DNA from: Mycobacterium sp. DL592
GTDB taxonomy: Bacteria > Actinomycetota > Actinomycetes > Mycobacteriales > Mycobacteriaceae
DNA length: 64,000 nucleotides
Direction: 5' to 3'
Assembly (NCBI RefSeq): GCF_011694515.1
Contig: NZ_CP050192.1
Span: 2,849,301-2,913,300, forward strand
Under the pieces are notes generated by a model. It was given only the letters and a program-made list of their open reading frames with translations, did no database searches and had not been told where the DNA came from. The position numbers and the translations under genes are program-made. Shown piece after piece: positions 27,256 through 36,527 of the stretch (within the stretch, counting starts at the first letter, position 1; every line of letters starts with the position of its first letter).

Positions 27256-28476
27256 TCAGCGTTCCAGGGCCATCGCGGTCAGCGCAGGATCGGAGGTGCC
27301 GCCCGAGCGGCCGGGCACCGAGCGCCAGATCAGGGCCGCGCACAGCAGGGTGATCAGCACGGCACCGGAGGTGACGACGAACGGCAGCCAGACCGCGTAG
27401 GCGAACATCGCTCCGGCGGCGCCGGCGCCGATCGCGATGGCCGACATCTCGGCCACCCCGAACAACGACTGCGCGCGCCCCGCCGCACCGGCCGGCACGT
27501 TACGGGACAGCAGGGACAGGGCAGCCGGATAGGCGACGGTGAATCCGGCGGCTTCGAAAGCCCCCAGTGCCATCAGTGCAACCGTGCTGGACAGGAACGG
27601 ATAGGTGGCCAGGAACGCCGCCGACATCGCGAGGGCGGCCAGTGCGAGGCGACGTTGGTCGTAACGGTCCACAAGCCGGCCCGAGAACGGCGCGACGACG
27701 ATGAACGGCACGGCGTAGGCGGCGAACGACAGCCCGATCTGAAAGTTCGTGGCGCCCTTGCTCTGCAGCAGCAGCGACCAACATGCCTCGTACACCCCAG
27801 CGCACAGTCCGCCGGCCAGCCCGGCCAGCATCGCGCCCTGCAGCCCCCGTCTGCGCAGCAGGTCGCGCACCGACACCGAATCGGTTGGCTCCGAGGGGCT
27901 TTCGACATCGGGCAGTGCGATGAACAGCATCGGCAGGCAGGCGAGCACCGAGCACACCGCGGTTCCGATGAACATCGCGCCGACGTGGCGTTCGGGAACC
28001 AGGCTGCCCACCACCGGTCCGATGGCCATCCCCGCCAGTTCGCTGGAGTACAGCCAGGCGTATCCCACCCCGCGGCGTTGGGCGGGGATGCAGCGACCAA
28101 CCATGCTCAACGCCGCCACTCGCACCGCCCCTGATCCAAAGCCCTGCAGTCCGCGCAGCACCGCATAGGCTGAGCCCGCCTCGACGAGGACGAAAGCCGC
28201 ACTGGCGACGGCATACATCAGGAGGCCGGCGACGATGACCGGTCGGTGGCCCCATCGGTCGGTGGCCCACCCGCTGGGGTACTGCGCCACGACAGCCGCC
28301 GCGAAGTAGGCGCCCATGACGATGCCGACGGTGCCGACCGAGACCTGTTGGTGGACTAGGAACAGCGGCAGGATCGGCAGGATGGCGGTGGCCCCGAGGA
28401 ACTGCAGGCCCATCGTGGCGGACACACTGCCGAGCAGCACACGCTCGGAGCGTCTCGAGTCAGTAGATGACGGCAC
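27256..28476 (-). CDS. Major facilitator superfamily transporter
   Basis: This protein of about 406 residues has twelve predicted helices. It carries the MFS loop 2-3 motif (YPSGWATDRWGHRPVI) and its counterpart in the second half (FSGRLVDRYDQRRLALAAL), as in drug/proton antiporters. I place the start at GTG 28476 (protein VPSSTDSRRSERVLLG), which has GGAG four bases before it. This leaves a 17-base overlap with the stop of the upstream membrane protein gene. The substrate is unknown. Confidence 0.85.
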   Translation of the reverse strand: MPSSTDSRRSERVLLGSVSATMGLQFLGATAILPILPLFLVHQQVSVGTVGIVMGAYFAAAVVAQYPSGWATDRWGHRPVIVAGLLMYAVASAAFVLVEAGSAYAVLRGLQGFGSGAVRVAALSMVGRCIPAQRRGVGYAWLYSSELAGMAIGPVVGSLVPERHVGAMFIGTAVCSVLACLPMLFIALPDVESPSEPTDSVSVRDLLRRRGLQGAMLAGLAGGLCAGVYEACWSLLLQSKGATNFQIGLSFAAYAVPFIVVAPFSGRLVDRYDQRRLALAALAMSAAFLATYPFLSSTVALMALGAFEAAGFTVAYPAALSLLSRNVPAGAAGRAQSLFGVAEMSAIAIGAGAAGAMFAYAVWLPFVVTSGAVLITLLCAALIWRSVPGRSGGTSDPALTAMALER

Positions 28477-28792
28477 CAGACTCCGCTTCGGGGCTGCCGT
28501 GCCCGCGCGCCTCGGCCATGATCTCGGCGATCCGCTCGCCGGAAGCCTTCCAACCCTTGACTTTTTCCCGGCGCAGCTCGTCACCTTGCCGCTTGACCAC
28601 GATCGTCCACGGGACGCCGAGGAATCGGGCGAGCAACCAGAACGGCCAGACCACCACCAGAGGAAGGGTCAGCAGCATGCCGAGTGCGAACAGCCCGCCC
28701 CACTCCGGCAGTTCCAGAAGCCAGGTACCGAACGGCCACCACACGCGGCGCACCGTCCACCTGGTATTGGTGGCGTCGCGAACCGCGGGCAT
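28460..28792 (-). CDS. Small conserved membrane protein
   Basis: This 110-residue protein is Trp-rich near the N-terminus (TRWTVRRVWWPFGTWLLELPEW), has one or two membrane helices (LFALGMLLTLPLVVVWPFWLLARFL) and a charged C-terminal tail (VKGWKASGERIAEIMAEARG). I do not recognise a named family. It lies between yebC and the MFS gene on the same strand and overlaps the latter by 17 bases, which suggests coupled expression. Confidence 0.7.
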   Translation of the reverse strand: MPAVRDATNTRWTVRRVWWPFGTWLLELPEWGGLFALGMLLTLPLVVVWPFWLLARFLGVPWTIVVKRQGDELRREKVKGWKASGERIAEIMAEARGHGSPEAESGAVIY

Positions 28793-28852
28793 GTCAGTAC
28801 TCCCCCATGGACCGACTCCTCCTCGCCGCTCGTACCTCGCAGCGCATCGTCG

Positions 28853-29608
28853 TCAGTCCTCGTCGAGCTGCGCCGCGACGTCGTCGGGGATGTCGATGTT
28901 GGTGTAGACGTCCTGGACATCGTCACTGTCTTCGAGCGCGTCGACGAGCTTGAGCACCTTGCGGGCGCCGTCGAGGTCGACGGGCACGGTGACCGACGGC
29001 TGGAAACTGGCCTCCGCCGAGTCATAGTCGATACCGGCGTCCTGCAGCGCGGTGCGCACCGCGACCAGATCGGTGGGCTCGGAGATGATCTCGAAGCTGT
29101 CGCCGAGGTCGTTGACCTCTTCGGCGCCGGCCTCCAAGACGGCCAGCAGGATGTCGTCCTCGGTCAGGCCGTTCTTCTCCAGCGTGACCACACCCTTGCG
29201 GGAGAACAGGTAGGACACCGAGCCGGGGTCGGCCATGTTTCCGCCGTTGCGGGTCATCGCCACGCGGACCTCACCGGCGGCCCGGTTGCGGTTGTCGGTC
29301 AGGCACTCGATGAGCACCGCGACACCGTTGGGCCCGTAGCCCTCGTACATGATGGTCTGCCAGTCGGCGCCGCCGGCTTCCTCACCGGCGCCACGCTTGC
29401 GGGCCCGCTCGATGTTGTCGTTGGGCACCGACGTCTTCTTGGCCTTCTGGATGGCGTCGTACAGCGTCGGGTTGCCGGCCGGGTCACCACCGCCGGTGCG
29501 GGCCGCGACCTCAATGTTCTTGATCAGCCGGGCGAACTCCTTGCCGCGGCGCGCATCTTTGACGGCCTTCTGATGCTTGGTCGTGGCCCATTTGGAATGG
29601 CCGCTCAT
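28853..29608 (-). CDS. yebC: YebC/PmpR-type DNA-binding or translation-related protein
   Basis: This 251-residue protein starts [23 protein letters not shown], the diagnostic YebC N-terminus, and has the central [17 protein letters not shown] block. Family members have been described as transcriptional regulators and, more recently, as aids to ribosomes at proline stretches. ATG 29608 is preceded by GGAAG. It corresponds to Rv2603c and sits just outside the pdx genes. Confidence 0.95.
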   Translation of the reverse strand: MSGHSKWATTKHQKAVKDARRGKEFARLIKNIEVAARTGGGDPAGNPTLYDAIQKAKKTSVPNDNIERARKRGAGEEAGGADWQTIMYEGYGPNGVAVLIECLTDNRNRAAGEVRVAMTRNGGNMADPGSVSYLFSRKGVVTLEKNGLTEDDILLAVLEAGAEEVNDLGDSFEIISEPTDLVAVRTALQDAGIDYDSAEASFQPSVTVPVDLDGARKVLKLVDALEDSDDVQDVYTNIDIPDDVAAQLDED

Positions 29609-29755
29609 GGTGGTACTTCCTCTTCCTTCTGCAGTCAGCGCCGAAGCCTCGTAACCAGACGAGTCTACTGGCCCGCACACATCGACATCCTCGATGCGCC
29701 CAGGACGCGAGTCGCGGTCCGTACGGCCAGTCGCGACAGCAGGAAACCCAAGCGG

Positions 29756-30154
29756 TCAGCGATACCTGGCGTCGTAACTGCGGCGCCGTCCGGCTTCGGC
29801 CACCTGGTCCCGTTCAGCCAGAACGCGCTGCAGCGTGCCCGGCGGCAAGCCGTGCTTGCGGAGTCGGTGTTCGGCGCTCTGGTCGATGTAGGCCGCGCCG
29901 TAGATCAACGCGATGCAAGCACCACCCAGGACCGCTGTCGCCGCAATCCAGACGGGCCTGGTCAATAGGATGCCGCAGACCGCGAAGGGCAGCAGGGTCG
30001 TCAAAGTCCGCGCGACCTGCCGCCACCAGCGGCTACGTGCGGTGAGGTCGTGCAGCACCCACTGCTGATAGCGGGGGCCGAGCGTGCCACCGTAGGCGTA
30101 CCACAACCACCGCAGTGGGTCGGGCCGATGAAATGACTTGCCGCTCATCAACAT
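29756..30154 (-). CDS. DUF5313 family membrane protein
   Basis: This 132-residue protein begins with PDPLRWLWYAYGGTLGPRYQQWVLHD-type sequence (for example RWLWYAYGGTLGPRYQQW), then two membrane helices (TTLLPFAVCGILLT; AATAVLGGACIALIYGAAY) and a charged tail. This matches the actinobacterial DUF5313 family of unknown function. ATG 30154 is listed; ATG two codons later (30148) is equally possible. Confidence 0.75.
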   Translation of the reverse strand: MLMSGKSFHRPDPLRWLWYAYGGTLGPRYQQWVLHDLTARSRWWRQVARTLTTLLPFAVCGILLTRPVWIAATAVLGGACIALIYGAAYIDQSAEHRLRKHGLPPGTLQRVLAERDQVAEAGRRRSYDARYR

Positions 30155-30243
30155 TGCTCGTCCGTCTCCGTCCGCCCGGCGCTGTGGGCGGAACCGTCGA
30201 ATTTGTCGTCAACCGACCTGTCAGCACCCATCTGGTCGGCTCT

Positions 30244-30726
30244 TCACACCCCGGGAAGCGCGCCGGCTGCGAGGGCCACCGCATTGATCCGGTGCAGCAC
30301 GTCGCGCAGGTTCTCCAATTCGGGGAGTTCCACACCCAGCCGGTCCACGACCGCCGCCGGAACAGCCAACGCACGCTGTCGCAGGGCTCGCCCCTCGTCG
30401 GTCAACGTTATTGCCGTGGCACGTTCGTCGACGGTGCTGCGATGTCGCCGAATCAGTCCCATCGCCTCGAGCCGTTTGAGCATCGGCGACAGCGTGGCGG
30501 ATTCCATCTGCAATGCCGAGGCGATCCCCTTGACCGAAAGATCGCCTGCCGCAGCTGAATCACGGTCGTGATCCCACAACGCCAGCATGACCAGATACTG
30601 CGGGTGGGTCAGGCCCAGTGGTTCCAGGATCGGGCGGTACACGGCCAGGACGGCGCGGTTGGTCACCGCCAGTGCGAAACAGACCTGCTGTTCGAGCGCC
30701 AGCGGATCCACCGGGGATATCGTCAC
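30244..30726 (-). CDS. MarR-family regulator, OhrR-like
   Basis: This 160-residue winged-helix repressor resembles the peroxide sensor OhrR. The N-terminal EQQVCFALAVTNRAV places a Cys at residue 16, the position of the redox-sensing Cys of OhrR. The recognition-helix region MESATLSPMLKRLEAMGLI and the wing RSTVDERATAITLT are typical. No ohr gene is adjacent, so the target is unknown. A long palindrome lies only eight bases before the start codon, suggesting autoregulation by blocking both promoter and ribosome access. Confidence 0.88.
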   Translation of the reverse strand: MTISPVDPLALEQQVCFALAVTNRAVLAVYRPILEPLGLTHPQYLVMLALWDHDRDSAAAGDLSVKGIASALQMESATLSPMLKRLEAMGLIRRHRSTVDERATAITLTDEGRALRQRALAVPAAVVDRLGVELPELENLRDVLHRINAVALAAGALPGV

Positions 30727-30733
30727 AAGAAAG

Positions 30734-30760
30734 ATAGTACCCTAATAGTTAGGGTACTAT
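30734..30760 (-). promoter_or_regulatory. 27-base palindromic operator of the MarR/OhrR-like gene
   Basis: ATAGTACCCTAA at 30734-30745 and its perfect reverse complement TTAGGGTACTAT at 30749-30760 flank three bases (TAG). Its AT content is far above the surrounding sequence. It sits immediately upstream of the MarR-type gene and is most simply the binding site of that dimeric regulator. Confidence 0.85.
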
Positions 30761-30784
30761 CCATTAGCCCGGACGAAGGGCCAC

Positions 30785-31384
30785 TCACGCCCCCAGGTCT
30801 GCGTCGATGTAGTGCTGCACCACTGGAACCATCGCGGCTAGCACCTGATTTTCGGTCATCGAGGCCAGCGGTTCGATCTTCCACACATAACGCACGAGAG
30901 CGAATCCCATCAGCTGGCTGGAGATCAGGGCGCTTCGTCTGAGCCGCTCGCCTTCATCATCGCCGAGCGTCGATTCTCCGATCAGGCTGCGCTCGACGAT
31001 CGTCCGCAGCTTGTCGCGGGTGGTGGGTTCGTGGGCCGCCGTGAGCACCACCGCCCGCAGTGTCGGCCCGATCTCGTCGTCCTCCCAGCTGCTCATCACG
31101 GTGCGCAGCAGCTGGGCGGCCAGCTGACCGCGGGGGGTGCCCCAGGCCGCGGCCACCTTCTCCAGCCAGCGCGGCGGCGGCGCGGTAGCGGCGTCGAGCA
31201 GGCCTTCTTTGGAACCGAAGTAGTGGTAGACCAGCGCGGGGTCGACGTCGGCGGCGCGGGCCACGGCCCTGATGGTGGTCCCCGCCGAGCCGTGTTCGGC
31301 GAAGGATTCTCTGGCGGCGGTCAGGATGCGCGCCGAGAGGACACCGCGTTCGTCTCGCGGACCAGGGGAAACAGTCTTGGCCAC
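30785..31384 (-). CDS. TetR-family transcriptional regulator
   Basis: This 199-residue TetR/AcrR repressor has an N-terminal helix-turn-helix (TTIRAVARAADVDPALVYHYFGSKEGLL, residues about 36-63, quoted in part as DPALVYHYFGSKEGLL) and a diverse ligand-binding C-terminus. GTG start at 31384. It is divergent from a CocE-type hydrolase gene, and two palindromes with related half-sites lie in between, so it probably controls that gene and itself. Confidence 0.88.
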   Translation of the reverse strand: MAKTVSPGPRDERGVLSARILTAARESFAEHGSAGTTIRAVARAADVDPALVYHYFGSKEGLLDAATAPPPRWLEKVAAAWGTPRGQLAAQLLRTVMSSWEDDEIGPTLRAVVLTAAHEPTTRDKLRTIVERSLIGESTLGDDEGERLRRSALISSQLMGFALVRYVWKIEPLASMTENQVLAAMVPVVQHYIDADLGA

Positions 31385-31416
31385 CGGCCAAGGATACCCG
31401 GAGATTCACGTTGCGT

Positions 31417-31430
31417 TGAAACTAGTTTCA
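31417..31430. promoter_or_regulatory. Palindrome 1 between the TetR and hydrolase genes
   Basis: TGAAACTAGTTTCA is a perfect 14-base palindrome. Its half-site TGAAAC resembles that of palindrome 2 (TGAGAC), whose centre is about 21 bases away, near two helical turns. Likely binding site of the adjacent TetR protein. Confidence 0.75.
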
Positions 31431-31438
31431 CCATACGA

Positions 31439-31451
31439 TGAGACTGTCTCA
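31439..31451. promoter_or_regulatory. Palindrome 2 between the TetR and hydrolase genes
   Basis: TGAGACTGTCTCA is a perfect palindrome around a single central base. It lies 24 bases before the hydrolase start and probably binds the same TetR regulator as palindrome 1. Confidence 0.65.
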
Positions 31452-31475
31452 ACGAAGCGTGAAACAGGAGCCGAT

Positions 31476-33227
31476 ATGTCCACCGTTTCCGGAACCGAGC
31501 CCGGACAGCGCCGGCTCAACGGCCCGCAGACCACCGGCCGGGAATACCGCAACCTCAGCACGCCCGACCATGGCATGACTACCGATATCAACGTCGCCGT
31601 CCTGATGCGTGACGGCATCACCCTGCTGGCCGATGTACACCGCCCCGACGGCCCAGCAGCTGAAGGGGCGCGCTTCCCCGCGCTCATCGCGGCCTCCCCG
31701 TATCCCCGGCAGATCCAGGACCTCGGCGCGCCGGCCGGATTCATCGAGGCGGGCGCCACCGACTTCTGGGTGCCACGCGGATACGTGCACGTCATCGCCA
31801 ACCTGCGCGGTACGGGCGGGTCCGGCGGCACGTTTGGTTTCTTCGACGCCCAGGAACGCCGCGACATGTACGACCTCGTGGAATGGGTGGCCGCCCAGCC
31901 GTGGTGTGATGGCAATGTCGGGATGATCGGCATCAGCTATTTCGCGATGACCCAGCTGGAGGCCGCTGTCGAACGCCCGCCCCACCTCAAGGCCATCTTC
32001 CCGGTGGCCGTCACCGCGGACCTGTACGACGCCGCGATGCACCACGGCCTGTCCAGCGCGTCGTTCGTGACACCGTTCATGTCGATGCTCGGACTCACCG
32101 CCGCGCGCAGCGACACGTTCTGGCGCAGCCGACCGCTGGGAGCGGCACGCTGGGTCCTCAATACCCCGCGGCTGCACCGCAAGTTCGCGACGATGAACGG
32201 CGAGGCGGCCGTGACGATGATGCGCGGGCTGCTCAAACTGCCGCACGACCCCCACCCCTGGGACGAGCTGTGGCTCGAAGCGACGGTCAAGCACCCCACC
32301 CGCGACGCCTGGTGGGACGAACGCAACCTGCTGCCACTGCTCGAAAAGGTCGACATCCCAGCCTATTTGGGCTGCGACTGGCAGAACGTGCCGCTGCACC
32401 TGCCCTCGACGTTCACCAGCTACGCCAGGCTGACCAACAGCCCCTGCGTGTGCATCGGGATGCTCGGCGAGTACGGCCTGACCTGGCCCTGGGAAAGCCT
32501 GCACATCGAAGCGCTGGCCTGGTACGACCATTGGCTCAAAGGCCGCGACACCGCGATCCTCGACGGCCCGGCGGTTCGTTACGTCCTGCCCGGCACCGAC
32601 GAGTGGCGCATGAGCGAATCCTGGCCGCCAGCAAGCACGGTCCGCGAACTGGCCCTGTGCGCCGACGGCACCCTCGACGACGACGAAAATGCCCCTGGTA
32701 CAAGAGACTTCATGGTTCTCGGCGGCGGGCTGGGCCGCGCCAAGGCAAGTGAGATCGATCCCCCGTCGTCGCTGACCTGGACCAGCCAGCCCCTCGACGA
32801 TGCGCTTGAGGTCGCCGGCGACATCGAGCTGCGCCTCCTGGCCAGCGCCACCGCCGCCGACACCGCGTGGATCGTCACGCTGACCGATGTCGCCCCGGAC
32901 GGCTCCAGCACGCCGGTCACCGCAGGGTGGCTGCGCGCCAGCCTGCGCGACGTCGACGAGGCGGCAAGCCGGCCGGGCGCACCGGTGCTGCCCTGCAGGC
33001 AGGCCGTCGCGGTGCCCATCGGCGAGGATGTCGAGTATCGGATTCCGCTGGTGCCCAACGCCAGACGGTTCGCGCCCGGCCATCGCATCGCGCTGACTCT
33101 CACCAGTGACGACCAGGACACGGACATTGCGGCGATCATGAACTTCCGGCATGCCAGCGTGGGAACCAGCAGTATCAACACCGTGGGATCCGGCTCGCGG
33201 CTAGTGTTGCCGGTTATTGAAGACTAG
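31476..33227 (+). CDS. CocE/NonD-type alpha/beta-hydrolase (X-Pro dipeptidyl-peptidase S15 family)
   Basis: This 583-residue hydrolase has an N-terminal alpha/beta-hydrolase domain with the nucleophile elbow GISYFAMTQ (GxSxxx), an oxyanion region RGTGGSGG, and a C-terminal jelly-roll domain (ending in the FRHASVGTSSIN area). This is the architecture of cocaine esterase CocE and related acyl hydrolases. ATG 31476 follows ACAGGAG; the frame is open upstream into the TetR gene but is not coding there. Substrate unknown. Control by the divergent TetR is likely. Confidence 0.88.
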   Translation: MSTVSGTEPGQRRLNGPQTTGREYRNLSTPDHGMTTDINVAVLMRDGITLLADVHRPDGPAAEGARFPALIAASPYPRQIQDLGAPAGFIEAGATDFWVPRGYVHVIANLRGTGGSGGTFGFFDAQERRDMYDLVEWVAAQPWCDGNVGMIGISYFAMTQLEAAVERPPHLKAIFPVAVTADLYDAAMHHGLSSASFVTPFMSMLGLTAARSDTFWRSRPLGAARWVLNTPRLHRKFATMNGEAAVTMMRGLLKLPHDPHPWDELWLEATVKHPTRDAWWDERNLLPLLEKVDIPAYLGCDWQNVPLHLPSTFTSYARLTNSPCVCIGMLGEYGLTWPWESLHIEALAWYDHWLKGRDTAILDGPAVRYVLPGTDEWRMSESWPPASTVRELALCADGTLDDDENAPGTRDFMVLGGGLGRAKASEIDPPSSLTWTSQPLDDALEVAGDIELRLLASATAADTAWIVTLTDVAPDGSSTPVTAGWLRASLRDVDEAASRPGAPVLPCRQAVAVPIGEDVEYRIPLVPNARRFAPGHRIALTLTSDDQDTDIAAIMNFRHASVGTSSINTVGSGSRLVLPVIED

Positions 33228-33376
33228 AGCGCGCGCCACCAGCCGGTGGGACGATCGGACGAGTGATACTGCCAGGCCGGCCGCCACACGAAGCGGTGGC
33301 CGACGGCGCCCCGAGGCGGTTGCGCGTCCAGGCCCACTTCCCGCAGGTGCAGGCGGAACAAGATTCGTGACAACAT
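33224..33376 (-). CDS. Putative 50-residue aromatic-rich protein
   Basis: A short frame encodes 50 residues beginning MLSRILFRLHLREVGLDAQP and ending PTGWWRAL. It contains four Trp, a WQYH segment and many Arg. A strong ribosome site (GGAGG, five bases before ATG 33376) supports translation. It converges on the hydrolase gene and shares its last four bases with it. I do not recognise a family. The alternative frames here look random by comparison. Confidence 0.5.
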   Translation of the reverse strand: MLSRILFRLHLREVGLDAQPPRGAVGHRFVWRPAWQYHSSDRPTGWWRAL

Positions 33377-33497
33377 CACGCCTCCGTCCTTTGCCCCGAG
33401 CCCTCTGTCCAGCCAGTATGGACACCCATCACGGCAGAACGTGTGTGCCCACATTGACGCCGGGTAAACGTCAACTGACGAATTAGCGCAGGAAGCG

Positions 33498-34091
33498 TCA
33501 GGCCCGGCCGGTGACGATGTCGACGAAAAGCTTGTGCACTCGCCGGTCGCCGGTCATCTCGGGATGGAACGCCGTCGCCAGCACCGCGCCCTGGCGCACC
33601 GCGACGACATGGTCGTCGGCGCGCGCCAGGACCTGCACATCCGGACCGACCCGCTCCACCCACGGCGCCCGGATGAACACGGCATGCGCCGGACCGTCGA
33701 GCCCGTCGAACTCGATGTCACCTTCGAAGGAGTCAACCTGACGGCCAAAGGCGTTGCGCCGCACCGTCATATCGATACCGCCGAGCGGGACGGCCTCCCG
33801 GCCCGGTTCGCCGGCGTCGAGGATCTCACTGGCCAGCAGGATCATTCCCGCACACGAGCCGTAGGCGGGCATACCGCCCGAGAGTCGCCCGCGCAGGGGG
33901 TCGAGCAGGTCGAAGGCCCGCAGCAGATGGCTCATGGTGGTGGATTCGCCGCCGGGAATCACCAAACCGTCGACGGCGTCGAGCTCCTCGTGGCGGCGCA
34001 CCGTGGACGCCTCGGCACCGGCTTCGCGCAAGGCGGCCAGATGCTCACGCGTATCACCCTGCAGGGCCAGCACACCGATCCGGACGGTCAT
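33498..34091 (-). CDS. pdxT: Pyridoxal 5'-phosphate synthase glutaminase subunit PdxT
   Basis: This 197-residue class I glutamine amidotransferase releases ammonia for PdxS. It begins [18 protein letters not shown] and has the glycine-rich IPGGESTTM, the nucleophile Cys in [12 protein letters not shown] and the His/Glu pair in [13 protein letters not shown] 34091 overlaps the thioesterase stop by four bases; the longer open frame upstream is not family-like. Same order as Rv2604c-Rv2606c. Confidence 0.96.
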   Translation of the reverse strand: MTVRIGVLALQGDTREHLAALREAGAEASTVRRHEELDAVDGLVIPGGESTTMSHLLRAFDLLDPLRGRLSGGMPAYGSCAGMILLASEILDAGEPGREAVPLGGIDMTVRRNAFGRQVDSFEGDIEFDGLDGPAHAVFIRAPWVERVGPDVQVLARADDHVVAVRQGAVLATAFHPEMTGDRRVHKLFVDIVTGRA

Positions 34092-34933
34092 TGTGCAGCG
34101 GGGTATCCACGCTGATAGCGGGTCAGCCCCTCCTGCATGACCGCGGCGACCATCTCCCCGTACTGGTTGAAGATCCGGCCGTGGGTCAGCGCCCGCCCGC
34201 CGCATGCCGACGGCGAGGACTGGTCGTAGAGCAGCCACTCGTCGGCACGGAACTGCCGCATGAACCACATCGCGTGGTCGAGCGAGGCGACATTGAGGTG
34301 TTTGCGTTCCTCGGCGTGGTGTACCTGCGCCGACCCCAGCAGGGTCAGATCGCTCATGTAGGCCAGCGCGCAGATGTGCAGGACGTGGTCGTCGGGCAGC
34401 GGATCCTTGTGCTTGAACCAGACCTGCTGCTGGGAGACCTTGCCGGGGTCGGTGATCACCTGGTCGCGCGGGACGATGCGGACATCCCACTCGGCGAACT
34501 GCGCGAAGCCGGCGTCGTCGAACACCCCACCCTTGGAGACGAAACCGGGGAGGTCGTCGGGCGGTGGGGCTGCCGGCATGGCGTCCTGGTGTTCGATACC
34601 GCTCTGGTCGGTCTGGAACGACGCCGACATCGAGAAGATGGTCTGCCCATGCTGCACGGCGTTGACTCGGCGGGTGACGAATGAGCCTCCGTCACGCAGC
34701 CGTTCGACGATGTAGACGGTGGGCTTGGTGGCATCACCGGGACGCAGGAAGTACCCGTGCAGCGAGTGCACCTGGAATTCCGGCTCCACGGTACGCACCG
34801 CCGACACCAGTGACTGGCCGGCCACGTGGCCGCCGAAAGTCCTTTGCAGAAAACCAGATTCGGGGCTGAACACACCACCGCGGTAGATGTTGACCTCGAG
34901 TTGCTCGAGATCGAGGATCTCTTCGATCGCCAC
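34088..34933 (-). CDS. tesB: Acyl-CoA thioesterase II (TesB type)
   Basis: This 281-residue double-hotdog thioesterase hydrolyses acyl-CoA to acid and CoA. Typical segments are [28 protein letters not shown], and near the end [20 protein letters not shown]. It lies between pdxS and pdxT, as in M. tuberculosis (tesB2, Rv2605c), and is coupled to pdxT by an ATGA overlap. The reason for its presence in the vitamin B6 unit is not known. Confidence 0.95.
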   Translation of the reverse strand: MAIEEILDLEQLEVNIYRGGVFSPESGFLQRTFGGHVAGQSLVSAVRTVEPEFQVHSLHGYFLRPGDATKPTVYIVERLRDGGSFVTRRVNAVQHGQTIFSMSASFQTDQSGIEHQDAMPAAPPPDDLPGFVSKGGVFDDAGFAQFAEWDVRIVPRDQVITDPGKVSQQQVWFKHKDPLPDDHVLHICALAYMSDLTLLGSAQVHHAEERKHLNVASLDHAMWFMRQFRADEWLLYDQSSPSACGGRALTHGRIFNQYGEMVAAVMQEGLTRYQRGYPAAQ

Positions 34934-34943
34934 CAGGCAGCGC

Positions 34944-35864
34944 CTACCAGCCGCGTTCGGCGAGCCGGTGGGGCTGCGCGATGTCCTCTACGTTGATGCC
35001 GACCATCGCCTCACCGAGGCCACGCGACACCTTCGCCAGGACGTCGGGGTCGTCGTAGAACGTGGTGGCCTTGACGATGGCGGCGGCACGCTCGGCGGGA
35101 TTGCCCGACTTGAAGATTCCCGAGCCGACGAACACGCCCTCGGCGCCGAGCTGCATCATCATGGCCGCGTCGGCGGGGGTGGCGATACCGCCGGCGGTGA
35201 ACAGCGTGACCGGCAGCTTGCCGGCCCGCGCCACTTCGACCACGAGGTCATAGGGCGCCTGCAGGTCCTTGGCCGCAACGAAAAGCTCGTCCTCGGACAA
35301 CGAGGTAAGCCGGCGGATCTCCCCGCCGATGGTGCGCATGTGGGTGGTGGCGTTGGACACGTCACCGGTACCCGCCTCACCCTTGGAGCGGATCATCGCC
35401 GCGCCTTCGGTGATGCGGCGCAACGCCTCGCCAAGGTTGGTCGCACCGCACACGAACGGCACGGTGAACTTCCACTTGTCGATGTGGTGGGTGTAATCGG
35501 CCGGGGTCAGCACCTCAGACTCGTCGACGTAGTCGACGCCGAGGCTCTGCAGGATCTGCGCCTCCACGAAGTGCCCGATGCGGGCCTTGGCCATCACCGG
35601 GATGGTGACCGCGGAGATGATGCCTTCGATCAGGTCGGGGTCGCTCATCCGGGCCACGCCGCCCTGGGCGCGGATGTCGGCGGGGACGCGCTCGAGGGCC
35701 ATCACCGCCACCGCGCCTGCGCCCTCGGCGATGCGCGCCTGCTCGGGGGTGACGACGTCCATGATGACGCCGCCCTTGAGCATCTCCGCCATACCGCGCT
35801 TGACCCGGGCCGTACCGGTCTGCGCGTGGCTGCCCGTGCCGTTACGTCCAGCTGCGGTATCCAC
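34944..35864 (-). CDS. pdxS: Pyridoxal 5'-phosphate synthase subunit PdxS
   Basis: This 306-residue TIM-barrel enzyme builds pyridoxal phosphate from ribose 5-phosphate, glyceraldehyde 3-phosphate and ammonia supplied by PdxT. It has [20 protein letters not shown], the phosphate/substrate Lys in [14 protein letters not shown], and [18 protein letters not shown]. The start is GTG 35864 (protein [13 protein letters not shown]) after GAAGGG. The frame continues upstream without similarity to the family. Confidence 0.97.
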   Translation of the reverse strand: MDTAAGRNGTGSHAQTGTARVKRGMAEMLKGGVIMDVVTPEQARIAEGAGAVAVMALERVPADIRAQGGVARMSDPDLIEGIISAVTIPVMAKARIGHFVEAQILQSLGVDYVDESEVLTPADYTHHIDKWKFTVPFVCGATNLGEALRRITEGAAMIRSKGEAGTGDVSNATTHMRTIGGEIRRLTSLSEDELFVAAKDLQAPYDLVVEVARAGKLPVTLFTAGGIATPADAAMMMQLGAEGVFVGSGIFKSGNPAERAAAIVKATTFYDDPDVLAKVSRGLGEAMVGINVEDIAQPHRLAERGW

Positions 35865-36023
35865 AGTCGATCCCTTCTTTTGATACGGATCCAGTGTAAG
35901 GGAGGCACCCAAACTGAATATCTCCGCGTTGGAGCACTCCGTCGACCACGCTTCCGCCCGCTGGGGGCGGGTCGGTCGGACCCTTCCGGAGGCAGATCGC
36001 CGATGGCGTGAATCTACCGCAAC

Positions 36024-36054
36024 GGTCACCGGTGACCTCCCGCCAGGAGGCGGG
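36024..36054. repeat. Palindrome and hairpin downstream of the deazaflavin enzyme gene
   Basis: GGTCACCGGTGACC (36024-36037) is a perfect 14-base palindrome. It is followed by CCCGCC-AGGA-GGCGGG (36039-36054), a 6-base stem with a tetraloop. They lie between the pdxS start and the stop of the next gene on the same strand. They may help end that transcript, or the palindrome may be an operator; there is no T-run. Confidence 0.4.
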
Positions 36055-36066
36055 GCGGTCACGCTG

Positions 36067-36495
36067 TCAGTCGGTGAAGTCGATCCGAACCGACACCGGG
36101 GTCGTTTCCAGCGCCTTGACGACCTTGGACCCCAGCCGGCCGAAGCCGCGGGCACGGGCGACGACGTCGTCGTCGGGCCTGAATGCGGCCACCCCGGTGC
36201 GCCACCGATCGCCCTGCCGGATGCGGACGCCGGCGTTGGCGGCGATATTGCTTCCCCATCCCGAACGGTTGCCATGCTGGCAGATCACCCACGCACCGGC
36301 AGTATCGAACTGGGCCGAGACAGGGACCCGGCGCAGCTGGCCGGTCTTGCGGCCGATGGTCTCCAGTTCGGTGGCCAAGGTGGTGCGCACACCCAGCCTG
36401 CTCAGCCCCTTGACCGCCGGATTGAGCAGATAACGCCCGATCAGGCGTTCTCTGCGAAACTTCCGCAGCGTCTTGTCCGCACCGATGATCGCCAT
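36067..36495 (-). CDS. Deazaflavin (F420)-dependent nitroreductase-family protein
   Basis: This 142-residue split-beta-barrel protein belongs to the Ddn/DUF385 family of mycobacteria. The conserved core is [14 protein letters not shown] followed by [23 protein letters not shown] (quoted here as [17 protein letters not shown]), and a C-terminal region with RTPVSVRI-like [10 protein letters not shown]. Such proteins bind F420 or heme; the substrate is unknown. It is divergent from a TetR gene with an operator-like site between, so the pair is probably a regulator and its target. Confidence 0.88.
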   Translation of the reverse strand: MAIIGADKTLRKFRRERLIGRYLLNPAVKGLSRLGVRTTLATELETIGRKTGQLRRVPVSAQFDTAGAWVICQHGNRSGWGSNIAANAGVRIRQGDRWRTGVAAFRPDDDVVARARGFGRLGSKVVKALETTPVSVRIDFTD

Positions 36496-36527
36496 GGCCG
36501 CCTCCTAGGGGTAGTACGGGCAAGCCT

